Origin: Triops longicaudatus
Taxonomy: Eukaryota > Arthropoda > Branchiopoda > Notostraca > Triopsidae
Reading direction: 5' to 3'
Assembly (NCBI GenBank): GCA_022885665.1
Contig: JAGQDJ010000081.1
Span: 186,001 to 250,000, forward strand
DNA length: 64,000 nucleotides
Shown here: piece after piece, positions 60,980-64,000 of the stretch
Position numbering within the stretch: position 1 is the first letter of the stretch
How the letters are laid out: every line of letters starts with the position of its first letter
Translations under genes and position numbers: made by a program
Notes under the pieces: generated by a model
Told to the model about the DNA's origin: nothing
The model's input: only the letters and a program-made list of their open reading frames with translations
Databases searched by the model: none

Positions 60980-62973
60980 AGTTGGAGCTCACAAACTTAC
61001 TGTGAAAGAAAAAATCTTAACGAAATGTTTACATAAGGGAAAAACAAGTGTACCACCTGTTGCGTTTCGGTGTTTTCCTAAGCAAGTGGGTAATTTGTTT
61101 TTCGAATGCATAAAATCGCTGAGCACGGTTGCCAATTGTCCTATTTTCAATTAGTTCTAATAATTAGGTTTTAATTCTAGATTAATTTCACACAACTCGA
61201 AACAAGAGAAAGAGATATACCCCCAATTGATCACTAGACTAGTCAACTGGCAGGATGGGCGGACCTTATCTTTCATTAGAAGCAAATTTAAAACTGTTTC
61301 ATAGTATTTCCATATAACATTGTTAGGTGGCGCTAGTTGAGGCTGTCAATACAATCTCTTTACGTATTCTGTAGAATACTAAGGAGTTGTTCTCGTTCTA
61401 CCGACCGTAACTCTTTTCGAAAATTGGGCCCAAAGTATGATATCGACACGGAGACCCCTTAAAGTCGAGTTTTGTTTAATGTTCGTTTTTGCTTGTTTGT
61501 TGGTAAGATAGCGTAAACTTCGCCAAAATTTGTGTTCTAAATTCAAAACGCGGTAATTTCAGTTCACTAAAGACTGTAATGACAGAAAAAATACAGAAAA
61601 TTCACGCATTTCATTGATTGATTTCTCTTACTAGTTTATCATATATTTCTAGGTACTTAAGAGTCTTGAGACTATCTCATTAAAGCCAGGAAAGAGATCT
61701 TCATTCGTGTTACTCTCAAGCACGCAAAACAATTACACGTAAAAAAAACAGTCCATGGAAAGAAAAAATGAAGAATAAAACCGAGTAAAAGGAGCACTGG
61801 CGCACATTCTTGGGTCTACCTACTATCAACTTGCAGATCAATATGACGGAATACATATTTTTAACTAAAATATTTGCCTTAATAGACCGGTATTATAGGA
61901 AAAAAATATAATATTGTCAGGAAATCTTGCCACGTGGCTCTGTTGATGGTGGTGGCATGATAAAACATGATTGAAAGTATGCACACTCTGTTTAGAAAAA
62001 CGAGTTACTTAATTAACATAACTTTCTCTTCAACAAATCAATTTTTCCTAATTATCAAAAGATCTTTCAGTATTAATGCATATACGACTACTTGCAGCGT
62101 CAAAAAAGCCTTCTTTCCTCACAAATTCCAAGTGTTTACTAAACTTAGAAGATAAATTGCGTTTCCTAAAAGAAAGAAACACATTGCCAGCAATTGCCAT
62201 TTGCATATTTTGATATAAGCAAGGCTAACAAACATCAAAGCTAAAGAACATGCATCATTGGCTAGTTATTTTTATAAATAGACCTTACAGTCCATGTAAA
62301 AAGAGTTTTACAGTGCAAACAAAAGAGAATTAAAGCTTACACATGAAAATCATAATTATAACACAGATAATGGACAATCAAAGAAGCTTAAAACCAGACA
62401 GAGAAGCTAAAAACATGACCCGTATGTAGGTTCCATAATAAACTGGGAAGCTTAGCCTTCATAAATCCCGCACACGCTGTGTCAAGCTCGCTCACGCCGC
62501 AGGAAAAAAGCGCGTTAAGAATTTCCCTACACTCGTTTTTTTATTATCATTTTTTTTTTTAGATTATTCCTCAAAATTGTAGAAATAGCTGGTTCTTTTT
62601 TTTTCTCAAACCATCAACCATATGAACAAAGAGGTAACTGAGCCTATTAGGTAGTAAATGACTTATGTACAATGTAATTATACGACACAAGCTTTGAAGT
62701 GCAGTTGGGTAAAGGAAACGATTAACAACGTGGATGTAAAATTCGACGTTCGGTACAGAATATTCTTATTTTCTTTTCGTTCTTTCGAAATCCTTCAGCC
62801 TCTTAATAGAAGAGAGTGTAATTGACTATTACGAAAATAGTAAAACAAGAGTCAGTTAAAAATCAACCACTGAGTTCGATTTTGCGAGAGGCGTCTCATC
62901 CACGTGAGGAAACAAAACTTCGCTGGCAATAAGTCAGGTTTAGGTTTCGAAAACTCCACTGAATTGCAATGTA
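60980..62973. other. Upstream region of the IP3 receptor
   Basis: This 2-kb AT-rich interval presumably contains the receptor 5' UTR and promoter. I found no other gene or clear repeat. Confidence 0.55.
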
Positions 62974-63829
62974 CAGTGATACCCCGTTTAACGAATTTAA
63001 TCCGTTCCTGGGCGCCGTTCGGTGTAAGAAGTGTTTGTAATAAACGCTATTTCCCCTAAGATTCAACGGAAATCCCGGACCAACCTGGGATAGTTGATTT
63101 AAAAAATATGAAAAAATACTAAAAATATACTGACTGTCGAAATATATATATTTTAAACATATATTAATCAGTTTTTTTCAATCAGTGGCTCTGAAGAACA
63201 CTCTAGGTTACATAAATCTTCTGCCTTTTCCGTGTTACATATCGATGACCTTAGTTGTCATGGCGGGCACTGGTTGGAAGAACCCGGCTAACGTGGCTTG
63301 CTCTTGTCACTTTTTTTTAAAACGGTTCTGAAGAAGTGCATGACATCGTCGTTGGATATGTCTCAGCAAATGCTTACTTCAATTTGATTTGGATGCGACA
63401 TTTTTGCTTGGGCTTGTATTTCTTCCTATTTCGAAACAAATTCGTTTACATCTGTGGTAGGCATAGGGAAATCAATGTGCTTTCTCGTCAGAGGAAACCT
63501 CTCCCTTTTCTTATTACCAGAATCCTCTGGTGTCATTTAAGTACCAAATAGCCTGTACTCGAAAAATTAACTAAAACTAGGTAATCAAACAGAAATACGC
63601 AAGCAGGCTATTTCTCAACAACTGACTGGTGCGAGAAAATTCTGGTCTGCAATGCATGCATCGCAAACAGGAAAAGGTAACCGCAAGTTTTTCGAAACTT
63701 TTTTGTTCAACCTAAGCGGTTCGTTGTAAGAGGCAGAGTTTCGTTGTGCGAGTAATTTTTTCACCAAGCCGTGAGTTCGTTGAACGCGTTATTCGCTATG
63801 CAATGCGTTTGTTAAACGAGGTACCACTG
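62974..63829. mobile_element. TA-target DNA transposon-like element, 856 bases, non-autonomous
   Basis: The left end CAGTGATACCCCGTTTAACG and the inverted right end CAGTGGTACCTCGTTTAACA are a terminal inverted repeat of about 20 bases. TA flanks both ends (62972-62973 and 63830-63831), as in the Tc1/mariner/pogo superfamily. The interior holds no transposase frame longer than about 70 codons. A related truncated copy lies inverted at about 34577-34982. Confidence 0.78.
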
Positions 63830-64000
63830 TATAATTTTACGTAGAAGAATATATGGAAAAATGTGACGTTTTGTTATGAAAATCGAAGAAGGAAGGGACT
63901 TACGTAGCTTAAGCGAACGTGTACGGCCTCTGTAAAAACGTGTATGTAAAGCTTTCCTATGTGAACGAAAACTAGGAGACGAATTCAAAATACATCGGAA

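Noticed and set aside
1..64000. CRISPR arrays, operons, ribosome-binding sites, phage or plasmid functions
   Set aside because: The window is a spliced eukaryotic locus; no regularly spaced repeats or prokaryotic gene layout is present.

Overview
This is a stretch of nuclear DNA from a eukaryote, almost certainly a metazoan. Genes are split by many GT-AG introns, most only 50 to 100 bases long, and the products are typical animal proteins (IP3 receptor, bestrophin, SZT2, condensin II). The 65-residue RPS28 protein has the short MDKPVV-type N-terminus and the [19 protein letters not shown] core that I associate with arthropods, so an arthropod or another ecdysozoan is my best guess. The species cannot be named from sequence alone. 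There are no prokaryotic features, no CRISPR array and no operon.

Layout from left to right: the 3' end of PDHB (+, 1-572); a gene-poor 4.9 kb with a small hAT-like element containing an assembly gap; NCAPD3 (+, 5486-11316), convergent with RRP9 (-, 11451-13099); a gene-free 2.5 kb; RPS28 (-, 15601-16071) divergent from NDUFA7 (+, 16310-16775); SZT2 (-, 17169-41122), a 43-exon gene that I could splice through in one open frame of 3,840 codons, with a tRNA-Glu(TTC) gene in one intron and two outsized introns, one of which holds transposon copies; a bestrophin (+, 41788-43750) convergent with SGTA (-, 44116-45346); TIMM17 (+, 45781-46466) divergent from SGTA; an inositol 1,4,5-trisphosphate receptor (-, 46947-60979, 44 exons, about 2,892 residues); and 3 kb of sequence upstream of the receptor that carries an 856-bp transposon-like element.

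The genes do not form a pathway. PDHB, NDUFA7 and TIMM17 serve the mitochondrion; RRP9 and RPS28 serve ribosome production; SZT2 is a nutrient-signalling scaffold; the IP3 receptor and bestrophin are ion channels; SGTA is a tail-anchored-protein chaperone; NCAPD3 compacts chromosomes. The arrangement is mainly divergent and convergent pairs with short shared spacers. Exon boundaries were chosen by matching GT-AG sites, reading phase and family conservation, and in the two giant genes every junction keeps phase except one IP3-receptor exon that has one surplus base.

I found no convincing new biological system. The points most worth a second look are that surplus base, a serine/proline-rich 165-codon exon in the IP3 receptor, four stop-free introns whose lengths are multiples of three, a duplicated 5' splice-site region, exon-like islands on the opposite strand inside the largest SZT2 intron, and several inverted-repeat transposons with clear target-site duplications.
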